Positions 10,454 to 22,159 of a stretch of 64,000 nucleotides of DNA are shown here, piece after piece. Made by a program: the position numbers and the translations under genes. The notes beneath the pieces were generated by a model that ran no database searches, was not told the DNA's origin, and saw only the letters and a program-made list of their open reading frames with translations. How positions within the stretch are numbered: position 1 is the first letter of the stretch; every line of letters starts with the position of its first letter. Source of the DNA: Trichodelitschia bisporula. Taxonomy: Eukaryota > Ascomycota > Dothideomycetes > Phaeotrichales > Phaeotrichaceae. The stretch covers positions 1,105,902 through 1,169,901 of the forward strand of contig ML996694.1 in assembly GCA_010356995.1 (NCBI GenBank), read 5' to 3'.

Positions 10454-11885
10454 ATGGAGCAGGCAACCTCGTCCAAACGGCTTCTTGAATGGTTTACCCA
10501 ACACGGTGGTTTTGTGCATCCGTCGATCAGTCTGCATCATGATACCGTCAAGGGCCGCCACTTTTGCGCCGACACAGATTTGGACATCTCACCAGATGGC
10601 ATGGCTGAAGTTTGCCGATGCCCGGCAAAACTCTCTCTTTCTCATCTCAACCTTCTCCCGTCGCCTGACCTTGACGTGCGGAACTGTTCAAGTGAGAGCG
10701 ACTGTGCCGCTTTGATCGGCGCAGTTGCCCACAATACTGCTAGCTACTTCTTTCTAATTGAGCAGAGGCTGAAGGGAATGGATAGCTTTTGGGAGTCATA
10801 CATCAGTACATTGCCAGTGGAGCAGGACATGTCTACACCCTTGTGGTTTGAGCATGAAGACCTGAAATGGCTTATTGGGACAAATATGTACCCTCACCCC
10901 GATATACACAACTCGCCAGTGGTGTTGAGGAGGAAAATGTGGGAGAAACAATGGGAGGAAGGATGTTCTATCCTCAAAGCGAAGGGCGTTAATGAAAATG
11001 CATATACTTGGTATGTTTTATTGACCGAACATCCAGCAAGGCTGAGTTTTGGCCTCAAATCAATTTGCTCCCACCCAGAAACTTCATTAATTTGTACAGG
11101 GAACTATTCCTATGGGCAGCCACGATATTCACATCCAGGAGTTTCACGTCCAACGTCTTGGGCTTGCGAAGCGAAGCATTCGCTCTCCTCTATCCAGTGA
11201 TTGATACCTTCAATCATCGATTTGGGGCTAAGGTTATGTGGAATCTGAACGGAGGATCTTTCAGTCTCAGCCTCACGGAATCCGCCCAACGTGGCGAAGA
11301 AATTTGCAATAATTATGCGCCGAAAGGCAACGAAGAATGTGCGTATGATAAAGCCATGCAGATCTGTACTAAAGCAAAACAGTGCTCATGGGATATGGCT
11401 TTTGTATCATGGACAACCCTTGTGATCAGGTGGCCATAAGTCTCTCGGAGCCCCCGAGTCAGGTCTATGAGGTGTTGAAGCAGTCCTTCCCCGCCAGCTT
11501 CACAACGCCCGAATGGAACCGGAACGAGGGTACTTTTTTCCTGCGAGGTCGCGGTCATTACACTGGCGGCTACACCCATGACCTCCCGTGCCTACGCGGG
11601 CTGCCCCCTGAGTTTTTTGTCGCAATACTTGAGCTCGTGCGATTATCCTTTTCGAAGCGGACTGGGGAAGAACCGCCGTCGGACCAAGAACTGGTGTGTT
11701 CCTCTATAGATTCTGTGCGTTTTCGGCTGCATCAAAACCGTAACGACATTGCTGCGTGGATCCCAACCCTGCCTGATGGACCTCAGAACATTCGCCAAGT
11801 GTATTCTAAAATTTACCGAGATGGCCAACTGCGGATCTTGGAGGAGATCATCGAAGAACTTAGCGAATACTTGGATGCCTTCTAG
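10454..11885 (+). CDS. SET-domain protein lysine methyltransferase (SETD3/RKM class)
   Basis: Three exons (10454-11010, 11100-11338, 11383-11885; introns of 89 and 44 bp) give 432 residues. The N-terminus (RLLEWFTQHGGFVHPSI) is typical of the class that contains Rubisco LSMT, SETD3/SETD6 and the yeast Rkm enzymes. The split SET core is present: PVIDTFNHRFGAK (the FNH cofactor motif) and, across the second junction, YAPKGNEELLMGYGF with the Tyr of the active site. The C-terminal helical part (LPPEFFVAILELVRLSF onward) fits the substrate-binding domain. An upstream in-frame ATG at 10319 would add 45 unconserved residues. Rkm enzymes methylate ribosomal proteins, and this gene is divergent from eL8; whether it modifies a ribosomal protein is only a guess. 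Confidence 0.85.
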
Positions 11886-12158
11886 CATGTGTCAGATTGG
11901 TGTTCTGCTTGGCCTGGCTTGAAGATCGATAGTTTTGGCTTAAGACGATAGGGTCAAGGGGCCGGCGATCTGACTTCACAAGAAGGGTTTAGACAATGAT
12001 ATAGTGACAACAGTTCTATTCACACTGCAGATGCTACATGCAGCGTGATCATTGCCATAAACCCGGTACCGTACTCCGAGCTCCAAACTAGCTATTGGGT
12101 ATATCGGGTAACCCTTGACAACAAAAACCAGCAGCCACAAACTGAAGGGCCCGTGAGA

Positions 12159-13618
12159 TCAATCGAGCTTGCTCCTGCCACGTTTGCGCTGCTCCTGGCT
12201 CTCCTTTCTTCTCCGCCATTGCCATTCCAACAAGACAGGCATAAAGTGCCAGAGATCAAATTCCGGCCACATGCACTCAAGGAACACTATCTCCGTAGTT
12301 TCATGGCATTGCCACAGCATGAAGTCGCTGAGCCTTTCGACACCGCTTGTACGGATTAGCAAGTCCAAGGGCGGGGTATGCGCTCCTGTGAATGTGTGCG
12401 CCGTCAGAACGTCCGCAGTAATGGTTTCGGGGTCCGGATAGTTGACAGGTGGCGCAGCGGGCGCGCTTGGTGGATCGCTGGAGCTGAGGTAGAGGGTAGT
12501 CGAAGCTGAAGAGCCGAGGTCGGGCTGCGGAGACCAGTCCTGGATTCGCTCTGCCAGAGAAAGGAGCTCGGCAAAGGCGGTTGAAGAAATATAGCCGAGA
12601 GTAGCGGTCACCGCCTCCTTCTTCTCGTCCTCGTCCAGTGATGGGTTCTTCAGTCGCTCAAGAATCAAGCAACCGGCCTTACGGCCGAAAGAATTCGCAA
12701 AAGACACGTCGTCTTCCTGTGAGCTTCGAATATTCTCAGTGGCTATGCTGACAATACGATCAAAGGCAGCTTTCGATTCTGGGTTCGAGGGGGTATAATT
12801 CCATTCCTCGTCGTCCAGCCGCGCGAAATCATTGTGCGCATCCTCATCGCCTTCGGTCACAGTTCCTAGCTGCCGAGCTCGGATGTTGCGTGCAATATGC
12901 GATTCCGAGAAGGGGCGCTTGGTCGAGTTTTGAATTGGTTTTGTGTAGTCGACAACAGTGTTCCGGATGGCAGTGGTAATTTCATCTCGCGAGGTGTATG
13001 GGGCGCAAATGTTCAGGACCGCTCTGTAGCGCGGTAAGTGCTGTGGCTTCTCCGACACGCTCAAAGACTAACCGAGAGTTCCCGCTTGTCATCTTTATGG
13101 CATTTTCAATGGCGTCCAGCACATCAGGCCGGACCATTTCTTTCTGACCCAGGAACTCCATCCTTGCGCCATAACGCTCCAGAAGCTCGCCATGCTGCGC
13201 AAGCTGTGACAGCTTCACCTTGGCCATATCCATGAGCGCGTCAACTTCGTATTTTGTACGCTTGAAGTTCTCAATGCTGAAGGCGTATATCGTCACAACT
13301 TTAACGCCAATTTTGTAGCACACCTCGAGAATCTGACAACACCCTGCTATTAGCGCCTTGAACCAGCTAGAACACTTTGAGACCTATCCCGACCTTTGCC
13401 AATGCTTCAAAACCGAGGTTGTGTCCTTCAATCGGCTCAATTTGGTGACTTCGGGCAAACCGTCGGTTGCCGTCCATGACGAAAGCGACATGCTGAGGCA
13501 CGGCTCCTTGACGCATTGCGCCTAGGAGAAGCTCCCTAACGTGCTGAACAGCCCACTCCGCTGGTGGCGATTGCAGAAACCATTTGCGTATTTGCGACAG
13601 GTGTAGCGAAGAGGACAT
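12159..13618 (-). CDS. RER2: cis-prenyltransferase (dehydrodolichyl diphosphate synthase, Rer2/Srt1 type)
   Basis: Three exons (13618-13394, 13332-13073, 13023-12159; introns of 61 and 49 bp) give 449 residues. All catalytic regions are present: VAFVMDGNRRFAR (catalytic Asp49), EGHNLGFEALAK, VVTIYAFSIENFKR, LNICAPYTSRDE, DLLIRTSGVERLSDFMLWQ and FLECMWPEFDLWHF. The enzyme condenses isopentenyl diphosphate onto farnesyl diphosphate to make the dolichol precursor for ER glycosylation. It is longer than the roughly 290-350 residues usual in this family because of an acidic, Ser-rich insert of about 150 residues between YTSRDE and DLLIRTSG. The first donor is GTCGGG, weaker than usual, but the join restores the conserved sequence. 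It is convergent with the SET gene and divergent from the CPF-motif gene. Confidence 0.92.
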
Positions 13619-14121
13619 GTTGGTACTTTTGCAGGAGAAGTGAAAGTCGCAAACGGGGAAACAAGAGGAGCGACAGGCTGTAGCTCCAGGTATGAGCCCA
13701 GTGTTAATTATAAATGAATGGCAGACGAAAACATGTGGAAAGTACAGTAGCTCAGACGGAAGCTTGTTGACTAAAGTCTTGAAGGCTGACGTTGCGGCTT
13801 TAGAAGTACCGCCGGTGTTCTCCTGATGCCAAGGGTCAGCTCTGATTTTATTCCTTGCAGGCTGGCCTCGGGAAAACTTCCGTCAGCGCGCATCCGCCAC
13901 AGCTTCCCGGCGTCGCCTGACAGGACGCGCGGACGCAAGGTTCTATCTTATCTTCCTCTGTACTCCCATCATCTTCAGTTCTTAAACATCGCATTACTTT
14001 GTACTACAGGATACCCACATCCGACTTCTGCCTACCCTTTCAGCTCGATCCCGACTATGCAGTAGAACCTCCCACGCGCCGCTTCTCACTGTCGACTCGC
14101 AGCTGCTCCGTTATCTCCGTC
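13619..14121. promoter_or_regulatory. Divergent intergenic region, cis-prenyltransferase / CPF-motif gene
   Basis: 503 bp between the two divergent start codons, pyrimidine-rich towards the plus-strand gene. No strong TATA box or paired operator is visible. Confidence 0.4.
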
Positions 14122-15696
14122 ATGGATACCCGCAGTCCAGAAGCCCCCGACCAACTCGTCGACCAACTTGTCAAAGGCTATGATGCTTTGAGCGCAGAAT
14201 TGAAGCTACTCCAAGAGCAGCGCCGTGAACTGGAAAACAAACTCTCCTGGTCTAAGCAACAGGTAAGCTTACGATCCTGAACCGCACCCCCAGGTCCGGC
14301 AGTGGCATGCAGCATCCACCTTGCACGAGATCTTGTGCCAATACTCTTCTCCAAAGAACTTCATTAAATTGTGCCGCAGTATCTCGATGCTCTAAAGCGA
14401 TTCACCCCCGAGAAGGCATCAAAGGACTTCCATACCTTCCTCACTGAACTCGATGAAGCCGGCGCTCTTCGACAGGAAGATCAGGTGGAATGGTTAGAAG
14501 TGATGTCCAAGAGTCCAGACCCTGACCGACAATCGCGAGTCTACATCATTCAAAGGGCCGAAGGCGCTAAGGAGAAGATCAAACACCGCAGGACGACGGA
14601 GCAAGGCGTCAGAATATGGAATGGAAAGTCCGCGGACCCTGTTGAGCACGACTTCACAACACCAGGGACTCCAGGGCCTCTAAAGTGTCCATTTGCTTCA
14701 TCTACTAGCCGCGCGAATTCGACTGCTCCCGTCTCTCCCCACCGCCGGAACGGAGTCGCGACCCCTCGGAGCTCCATGTCCAGGGTGTCCCTCCCCGGAC
14801 GACGGTCAAAGCGATCGTCGTTCCACGATCCTATCCGCGCAGAGATATGCGGCCATGAGCCAGCTGCATCAGCCCCCTCCGCCGAAGGATCGGTCCCGCT
14901 TTGTCCCATCCGATTCCTCAACCAGCACTCTCCTGAAGAGGTTGCGGTTTACTTTGAAAAGCACAAACACGAGCTTCCCCGAAGCCACGAGCTGTGCGTA
15001 AAGCGGTATCAAACAAATGAGGAAAGCATCCGCCGGCTCGACGCTAAATATGGCAATCTGGTCACCATGATCCAAGGCCTCGGTCAGAAACATCAACCTA
15101 TGCTCCCGGAAAAGCCGGATGACGAAGACATCGCTGTGGAGGACGCCCCCAATGACATGGAAAAAGTCAAGGATTGGGCAAATTCTGTGAGTCCGGGCCT
15201 CGTGGATGAGGAGCAAGCCGTCAACGACGATAATCGCGTCGATCAAGAGCGACAGTCTCGTTTTGATCGAACCTTGAAAGATGTTAGAGTGGGTGAATCA
15301 CCCAGCAGGCCTTGGGGTATCCCAGTTCCAGCCCGTTACCAGGGAGCAAGAAGCGTGGGGTCGGCGAAGTCTGCTGGTACAGCTTCTCCATTTGAGACCC
15401 GTGAGGCAGCGGACGGTGGCCTCAAGGAGCAGAAAGCGCCAGGGAAGTGCCCATTCAACTTTCAAAAGACGACCATTGCCGCAGCTCCGCCAGCTTCTTC
15501 AATGGCTCCCTCCGAACCTCTGTTGACACAGCCGATACCACATGCAGACCCCAGAGACCCACCACCGCCGGACCACAAAATCAGAGCAGCCGAACCACAC
15601 CCGCAAGTTATCTTTAATGGGCCTGTTTTCATCGGGTATCCTGCGGAACAGGCGTTGGCGTTTCTGCGGCAGAGCGGACTCGGTGGCAACATTTGA
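14122..15696 (+). CDS. Uncharacterised fungal protein with repeated CPF/CPI motifs
   Basis: Two exons (14122-14262, 14380-15696; 117-bp intron) give 485 residues. A short predicted coiled coil (AELKLLQEQRRELENKL) opens the protein. The middle is disordered, with KCPF at about residue 150. The best-conserved-looking part is about 195-280: EICGHE, then CPIRFLNQHSPEEVAVYFEK, HKHELPRSHELCVKRYQ and LDAKYGNLVTMIQGLGQKH. A second KCPF stands near residue 400, and the C-terminus VIFNGPVFIGYPAEQALAFL looks like a fold of its own. The paired Cys and His residues in the middle suggest a small zinc-binding module. From memory, similar proteins occur across filamentous ascomycetes, but I know of no function and assign none. 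The start is the first ATG of the frame; the ORF upstream of it has no ATG. Confidence 0.8.
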
Positions 15697-16557
15697 GTTT
15701 TGTGATGCGTGAGTTCATAAAGCTTCGTACTCGATCTCTGCGCAGCGAGTCGGTCATCCTCCAGTAGCCATATCTTGGTTCGAATTGCATCAGTAGTTAC
15801 CTGGGGGAAGAATGTATTGTAGAGCAGCATGAGTTATTCAGAATATGGATTGGGGAGGAAGCTGCATGTAAACGCCTAAACATTGTCCAGCACATTCAGA
15901 AGCAAAGGCGTTGGGCGTCTAGGCGTCTTGGCGTTTATGGCATAGCGCAGCGTAGTCATGACCTGGAGCTTCGTATGGAGTACAGTTTACTCACAAATAT
16001 GTTTCATTTCCAGCGTCACGCGTGCTGTTGTCTCACTCCTTTCTCTGCGCCCAGCGATGGGGGTTCACAGCCGACAATCACGTGACAGCGATGCCGGCAT
16101 GTATCGGAAGTCTGGCTGACTTATCGATAGCACCTGGCGCCAGGCGACCTTAACAACCGCAACAGTCGCTTTCGCCTGCCACGCCTCACCCCAGCTGGAC
16201 TGATTGAGGCTACCGTACAGAGGCAGCAGCCCAGTTTATGTTTTTACGCACCTGCTCTATCGGAGAGAAATCAAACACATATGTTCCTTCTTTGACAGTG
16301 ACCTTTACTCCTCCAACCGCACGCATCGCATACATAAGAGAGTGGCGAAACCATCGCCAACTGAAGCTTAGGCAGCTTCCATCATCGTCACCCAGCTTCC
16401 ACTTGAGCTTCATAGGAATGGTTTGCCCACATACCTCGCCGACCACAGGATCATTTGTCGTATCACAGCACTCAGACCCCGCCGCCGAGCTTCTCCGCAC
16501 AACTGGCCCCTTCGTAGCTCCACCATCAGCGGCTACCACCTTTTACATCTCTTCAGC
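15697..16557. other. Intergenic between the CPF-motif and HECT genes
   Basis: 861 bp. It holds an inverted pair taaacgcc (15869) / ggcgttta (15930) with several ggcgt copies next to the right arm. The last 350 bp before the HECT start is open in one frame but has no ATG; it is probably leader. Confidence 0.5.
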
Positions 16558-19500
16558 ATGTTCACTACATTTACCGGCTCCTCGAGAAAGCCGCGCCAGG
16601 TCAATCTATCCGGCCGTCAGGTGAACCCTTTCGCGAAACCTGGGACTCCCTCCGGCGCCCAGTCGGCGGTGCTGAATGCGCAACAAGCGCGCGAACGCAG
16701 ACAGCGCGAACACGACCGGCTACACTCTGCCAAAACTCTACAGCGCGTATGGCGAGGATACAGCTGCAGGCGAGGGCTACGGCAACAGCGGAGGCAAGAG
16801 TGGGATACTGAGGAAGCGTGGAACCCGGATTCGCTGAATGTGCCGGACATCGCCGATGTGCCACTTTATGCGTCTGAGAGTCAGGTGTTAACGCAACTGC
16901 AACGCCTTGTGGATTTTTTCGATGTCAAGGATCCTCAAGATCTGAGAAGGTTGCACCGATTTGGTTCACGATACGTTCAGACGGTACTTGCTGAGGGCGT
17001 AACCTTTACGGGGGGTGCATGGCCTTCAGTCCATCTGCGTCTACAGGGCGTGCTCTTATCTGTCATCGAGAAATGGGTACCGACTGGTGAAGATTATGCA
17101 GCAGTGGAGTTCATGGTGGAATTTCTGGCCTTCCTATCCGGCCGGTTACCCGAGTTGACAGCTCGAAATGCAGAGCAACTGTACCGCACCTCCGCACTCC
17201 TTACGCACATTCTCATATCCCGAGATAATTTGCAGTCATCACCCGCAAGTCGAATCCTGGAGATTCTCATCGCTCCCCTTCGCGCACTGAACTCTAACAC
17301 CCTCGAAGCTTATGAGGAATTTGCGTTTCGGTTCCTCACGCTCAAGGATGTTACCATGTCACCATTCCAGCCCGCGCAGCTAGACGTACTTGCTGATCGG
17401 ATAAACTACAAGCTGTTGGCAAGCGCTGTCTCGGCTGCCCTCTCGTCGGGACGCTCGAAGCGCTACGAAGAAATGAGAGATAACGAAAGCCGCCTTAGCC
17501 TTCTAGGCTGCTTCATCTACTTCCACCGTCACGCGCACCGCTTCCATAATTCGCAAGCATACTCTTCGAACCAAGACTTCGTCACTGTAATCTCAAGATT
17601 GTTAGCATCCGTCGCCGAAGACGTCGACTTTGATGATTTTACCAGCCCATCCGAGAAGCGGGACCAGAGGGTAGAGTCAAAGATCGTCAACTCATTCGTT
17701 CAAGCGCAGATTCTTTCACTGGTTAATAAGGAGAGCATCGGAAGCTTGCTCTGGGGAGTTAGCAATCAAGAGGCTGTGCCGGAGGCATTGCCAAAGATGA
17801 ATAGTGAGGCGAAGCAGCTGGCTAATTACGCTCTCACCCTCCTCAGGTTCTTCCCTAGAAAAGGAGACGACATCCGGATGTGGCTCTATCTCGGCTCAAC
17901 TTCATCAACCGCACATCGTTCGGAGGAGAACTTGCCCGCAATAAAGTTCTTCTGGCAAGCAGCGCGCTCCACGACAGTTTTCGGTTCGGTTAGCCATGAC
18001 ACACAAACAGCCATCCAGCTGCTAAAATCGCGGCCGTCATGGAATGGGCACACGGACGAGGCGTATGCAGAGCGACTCCGGGATGACTGGCGAGTGATTT
18101 TGATCTTTCTCGAACTCTACACTTTTGTCCTCAAATTGATGGACGACGAAGAATTTTTCTCTGCCTCGACACTCAGGCCTTCTGCCCGGGACTCGGGCTC
18201 AACTTGGAATAGTCATAACGCCTTACCTCTCAGCGAAGTTAAGGAACTCTCGGTCTTCCTGAAGAACCTGGGTTTTGTCATGTACTTTCACGCCGCCCAG
18301 ATTGCGGAGAAGAGTGGTACCGAGAGGAATGCTGCCGGCCTTAGCAGCTTCTTCAAAGTTGCATCTTCAGATGCACTCCACCTGGAAGACCTTTCACCTC
18401 CACTGAAGCCGACCGAGACGACTATCGCCGGTTTAGCTGGCATCAGTATCGATTACGTCAAGGGTCTTATCACCGGCTTGCTGCGAATGATTCATGAGCG
18501 AGACTCTCGTCGCAAATTTCTTCCAAAGGATCACTGGCTCATGACTTCTCGTCTGGATATGGAAAGCTTCATTCCGGATGTCGTGGCCGAGGAGGAGAAC
18601 AGGTACAAGGTTCAAGAGATGGACGACGAAGATGTGGTGGATGAGCCTCTTTTGGAACCTGGAAGCAGCGATATGCACCTTGTTGGCACAGGACGGGACC
18701 AGCGCCTGCGGTATCTGCAGCGCCTGGAAAGACAACAGCGGGCTGTTTCGAGAACGAGATACCTCCAGGCCGTTGCCCCGCGGTCGCAAGTTCTCCAGAA
18801 CATGCCTTTCTTCATTCCGTTTCCTACTCGAGTGCAGATATTCCGCGAGTTCGTAAAGCGCGATCAAGTGAGTTGAACCTTGTGCTGGCGCAGAAGAACA
18901 CTAACCTCGTGTAGATCCGACGGCGAAATGGCGTGATTGATCCGGACACCTGGCGCCTGACACTGGGGGGGTTCAGATCCGGTGAAAGCTTGTCAAAACA
19001 TTCGGCAACTATCCGACGGCAGCATGAGTTTGAGGATGCGTACCAGGCATTCTACTCATTGAAGGAAAAGCTCAAGGAGCCCATCCAGATTACGTTCGTC
19101 GATCAATTCGGCACCCCTGAAGCTGGTATCGATGGTGGTGGTGTCACTAAGGAGTTCCTGACCAGCGTCACCAGCCAAGCTTTCTCATTCATTGACGGAT
19201 TAAACATGTTTGTTGAGAATGAGCATCACCTTCTCTACCCCAATCCAGACGCCCTCGAGGAAAAGAAGGTAATGCTCCTGCGACAGGGATATCCAGAGAA
19301 TTCTCTCGAGTTCCGGCAGCAAATGACCGAATTCCTGCACCGATACGAGTTCTTAGGCCGGGTCATTGGAAAGTGTCTGTATGAGGGTATTCTCGTTGAC
19401 ATCAACTTTGCCGGCTTCTTCTTGCTCAAATGGGCGCTGACGGGAGGACTTGGATCTGCTCCGCGGGAGTCTGGCTACCGTGCGAATCTCAATGATCTTC

Positions 19501-20256
19501 GCGATTTGGATGAAGCGTTGTACCAAGGTCTTGTAAGCTGCGCCACTTGCTTTCCGGAATATGGCTCACATCTCATAGATCCAACTCAAAAATTACCCTG
19601 GCGACGTGGAGGACTTCTCGCTAAACTTTTCCGTCACCGACACCATTACCACCGACTATGAAACCGGTGCGACTAAGAACATCACACGAGAACTCAAGCC
19701 TGGGGGCGCGGATATCCCAGTCACCAATGAAAACCGACTGGTGTACATATCCTACATGGCACGCTATCGACTTCAAATCCAGCCGGCCGCCCAAACCTCG
19801 GCCTTCCTCAAAGGTCTTTCCACGATGATCCACCCGTCATGGCTCAACATGTTCAACCAGTCGGAGCTGCAGACGCTGATCGGCGGAAGCAGCTCTTCGA
19901 TCGACGTTGCCGACCTCCGGCGCAATACCGTGTATGGGGGTCCATACGAGATTGGTGACGACGGTCTAGAGCATCCGACGGTCCAGCTCTTCTGGCAGGT
20001 CATGGAAAGCTTCACAGACGAGGAACGTCGTGCGGTGCTCAAGTTCGTGACGAGCACGCCCCGCGCGCCGCTCCTTGGCTTCTCGAGCTTGAACCCGCGC
20101 TTCAGTATCCGCGATTCCGGTGACGACGAGACCCGGCTGCCGAGCGCCAGCACGTGCATCAATCTGCTCAAGCTGCCGCGATACTCGAATGCGGCGACGC
20201 TGAGGGAGAAGCTACTGTATGCTGCGTTCTCTGGGGCGGGATTTGATCTTTCGTGA
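16558..20256 (+). CDS. HUL5: HECT-type E3 ubiquitin ligase, Hul5/UBE3C family
   Basis: Three exons (16558-18867, 18915-19532, 19579-20256; introns of 47 and 46 bp) give 1201 residues. The N-terminus (RQVNLSGRQVNPFAKPG) and an IQ-like segment (AKTLQRVWRGYSCRRGL, about 60-76) match the UBE3C/Hul5 group. A long helical region follows, then the HECT domain from about 830 to the end (ITFVDQFGTPEAGIDGGGV, GRVIGKCLYEGILVDINF, LYQGLIQLKNYPGDVED). The catalytic Cys is C1169 in PSASTCINLLKLP, 33 residues from the C-terminus. The family elongates ubiquitin chains on proteasome-bound substrates and aids processive degradation and clearance of misfolded proteins. Both junctions lie inside or next to conserved HECT sequence and restore it. 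A large foldback lies 21 nt after the stop codon. Confidence 0.95.
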
Positions 20257-20277
20257 GGGGCATGGACGTTTTATACG

Positions 20278-20402
20278 AAGGACCGAAGGCTACCCCAAAA
20301 AGCTATTGCACCCCCCTCTGCGGCTTTTGGTAAGTGTTCTGCCAAAGGCTATCGGTGGAGGGGTGACAAGACTTTTTTGGGGGGTAGAGCCCTTGGACCT
20401 CC
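20278..20402. repeat. 125-bp imperfect inverted repeat (foldback) after the HECT gene
   Basis: The left arm (20278-20330) runs aaggaccgaaggctacccc, then aaaaagc, a C-rich block, and ends cggcttttgg. An 11-nt loop follows, and the right arm (20342-20402) begins ccaaaggct, continues through a G-rich block, and ends cttttttggggggtagagcc, cttggacct. The arms pair almost throughout with small bulges. It could be a 3'-UTR hairpin, a terminator-like structure or a decayed miniature element. Confidence 0.7.
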
Positions 20403-21585
20403 GCGTTTGACCTGTTTTTCTGGGCCGAGAGGATTCGTTGCATTTTGAAGGCGTTCGATTGAGGACCGCTGGCCATTAGCGATTAGATTCTACGAATGAT
20501 GACCGAGATTCCCTGTTCTTAGTTGCCTTGTATTGCGCAACCGTGACTGCCGCCGCCGACGGAGATTGCCGTGATGTAGTCGCAGTAAGCTTTTGCACAA
20601 CATCGGGAAGTGCCGTCTTCTTCACGTGGGGGTGTGATTTGGGGCATGCACGGCATGTTGCGGGGTTTATGAAATTCACATGCGACATGTACCGGCCATG
20701 TGCGGTTTGTGCAGTTTCGTACGTTGTCAGATGATTCTGGAAACGCGTACGTGGAAGTTCCTTCGCTCCACGACCTCGGTCTCAGAACTGTTGCAAGAAG
20801 AAAGTTGCCTTCCCGTGGCATGCGACCTCGCTGTCATCATTCACGTTGGCAGTCTTGGATTCTTGGGAGTGAGATGTGACGACATTGCGGTGTGCCGGAT
20901 TCAGACGGACACATAACCCGAGAAGAGCAGGCTAATCGAGCTCGATCCGCCGTAACATCGCAGGCCAGGATGCGAGGTCGATGATGTGCAAGCTCAAACC
21001 ACGCAAAATGCCAAAACGCGCAACCGGCTCCAGCCTAACGTACGATGGATCACATATAGTTTTACGTGCATATCTGCAGGCTTCAAAGCGTTAAAAAGAC
21101 CCAGAAGCCCTTGGAAGCGGAGGCTCGCTCCGGTCTGCGTTTGTGATGGTGAGGTTCGGCGACTTTCTTTACGGGCTGACACGACCGGTGCGGGTTGGGA
21201 TTCCCGTTTCAACAGCTTGGATGCAGGCTCGGCATCATACGCTTAACCGTGCTAGTCATTAAAAGTAAAATCTTGAGTTGCTCGCATCTAGGCTTCCGCA
21301 TAAAATTTCTCACAGTCGGGACTCCTGCCGCGCTGCCGAGTATTTATCTCGGACGTATCCAGCAACACGACCGCTGGGCAAAGAGATACTGCGACGCGCA
21401 ACCGCGCTCCCTTTTACGGGTACGGACTGCGACTGCGCCGCAGCATAAGTGGATCCACCGCCGTGGTCGCGACCAGCGGGCCTTAGGGACGGACGGACGG
21501 CGGAAAGTTCCCAAGGGACATCTCGGTTGGATGGCGCGCGCGAGGCAAGAGAAATTTACCGTGCGAGAATGTCCGTCCGGAGTCG

Positions 21586-21593
21586 TCCGCGGA
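21586..21593. promoter_or_regulatory. PDRE-like palindrome TCCGCGGA
   Basis: Exact match to the yeast Pdr1/Pdr3 response element core (TCCGYGGR), 1.2 kb upstream of a PDR-type transporter, surrounded by other CGG triplets. One 8-mer is weak evidence by itself. Confidence 0.3.
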
Positions 21594-22130
21594 TCGCGGG
21601 TCTCCCGCGTCTATCAACTGGCGCGGTCCCTTGGACATTATTCTCAGTCAACTAGGACTAGCTACCTAATGGTTCCAGATGCTGGAGTGGGTTCACTAGG
21701 TCTTGCAAATTGCAATGTTGGGGCTGCGAGGGATGGCGCGCTACAACGGTGCGGGAGTGCGGGGGGCTTCGAGGTCTCGGACGGGAGTTGCTCCTCGCGT
21801 GAAGTGCGAGCTCGACGCGAGACTTGGGAAGGCTTGGAAACGTAGGCAAGGAGTTAAGGGGCAGATGGGTGGGCGATAGTGTAGGGATGCAGAAGTGCAT
21901 TATTCGGTCAGCTGTATAGCCGGGGATGGCTGATGGACGACCGGTGCGAAGCGATATGGGATACATTAATGACGTGGGAATCGGAGGAGCGCGATGGAAG
22001 CCGTGCCGATTGATTAGGCCTTGGGACGCAGTGGTCCATTTATGGACGAAACAGAGCGAGTAGAGCGCAAGCGCAAGAAGCACAAAATGATGCAGATTGG
22101 CACAATATGGATAAATGACATAGCTCCCGA

Positions 22131-22159
22131 TTATCCCGGGCTCGGATAAGCTGTATCCG
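22131..22159. promoter_or_regulatory. Overlapping TATCC/GGATA inverted repeats with CGG-N11-CCG spacing
   Basis: TTATCC (22131) pairs with GGATAA (22144) over a 7-nt spacer, and CGGATA (22143) pairs with TATCCG (22154) over 5 nt. The second gives CGG-N11-CCG, the spacing bound by Gal4-type zinc-cluster dimers. It lies 640 bp before the transporter ATG. Confidence 0.4.

Noticed and set aside
21195-21845. 216-codon plus-strand frame upstream of the ABC transporter
   Set aside because: Basic, Arg-rich random composition of a GC-rich non-coding region; a similar-sized frame overlaps it on the other strand.
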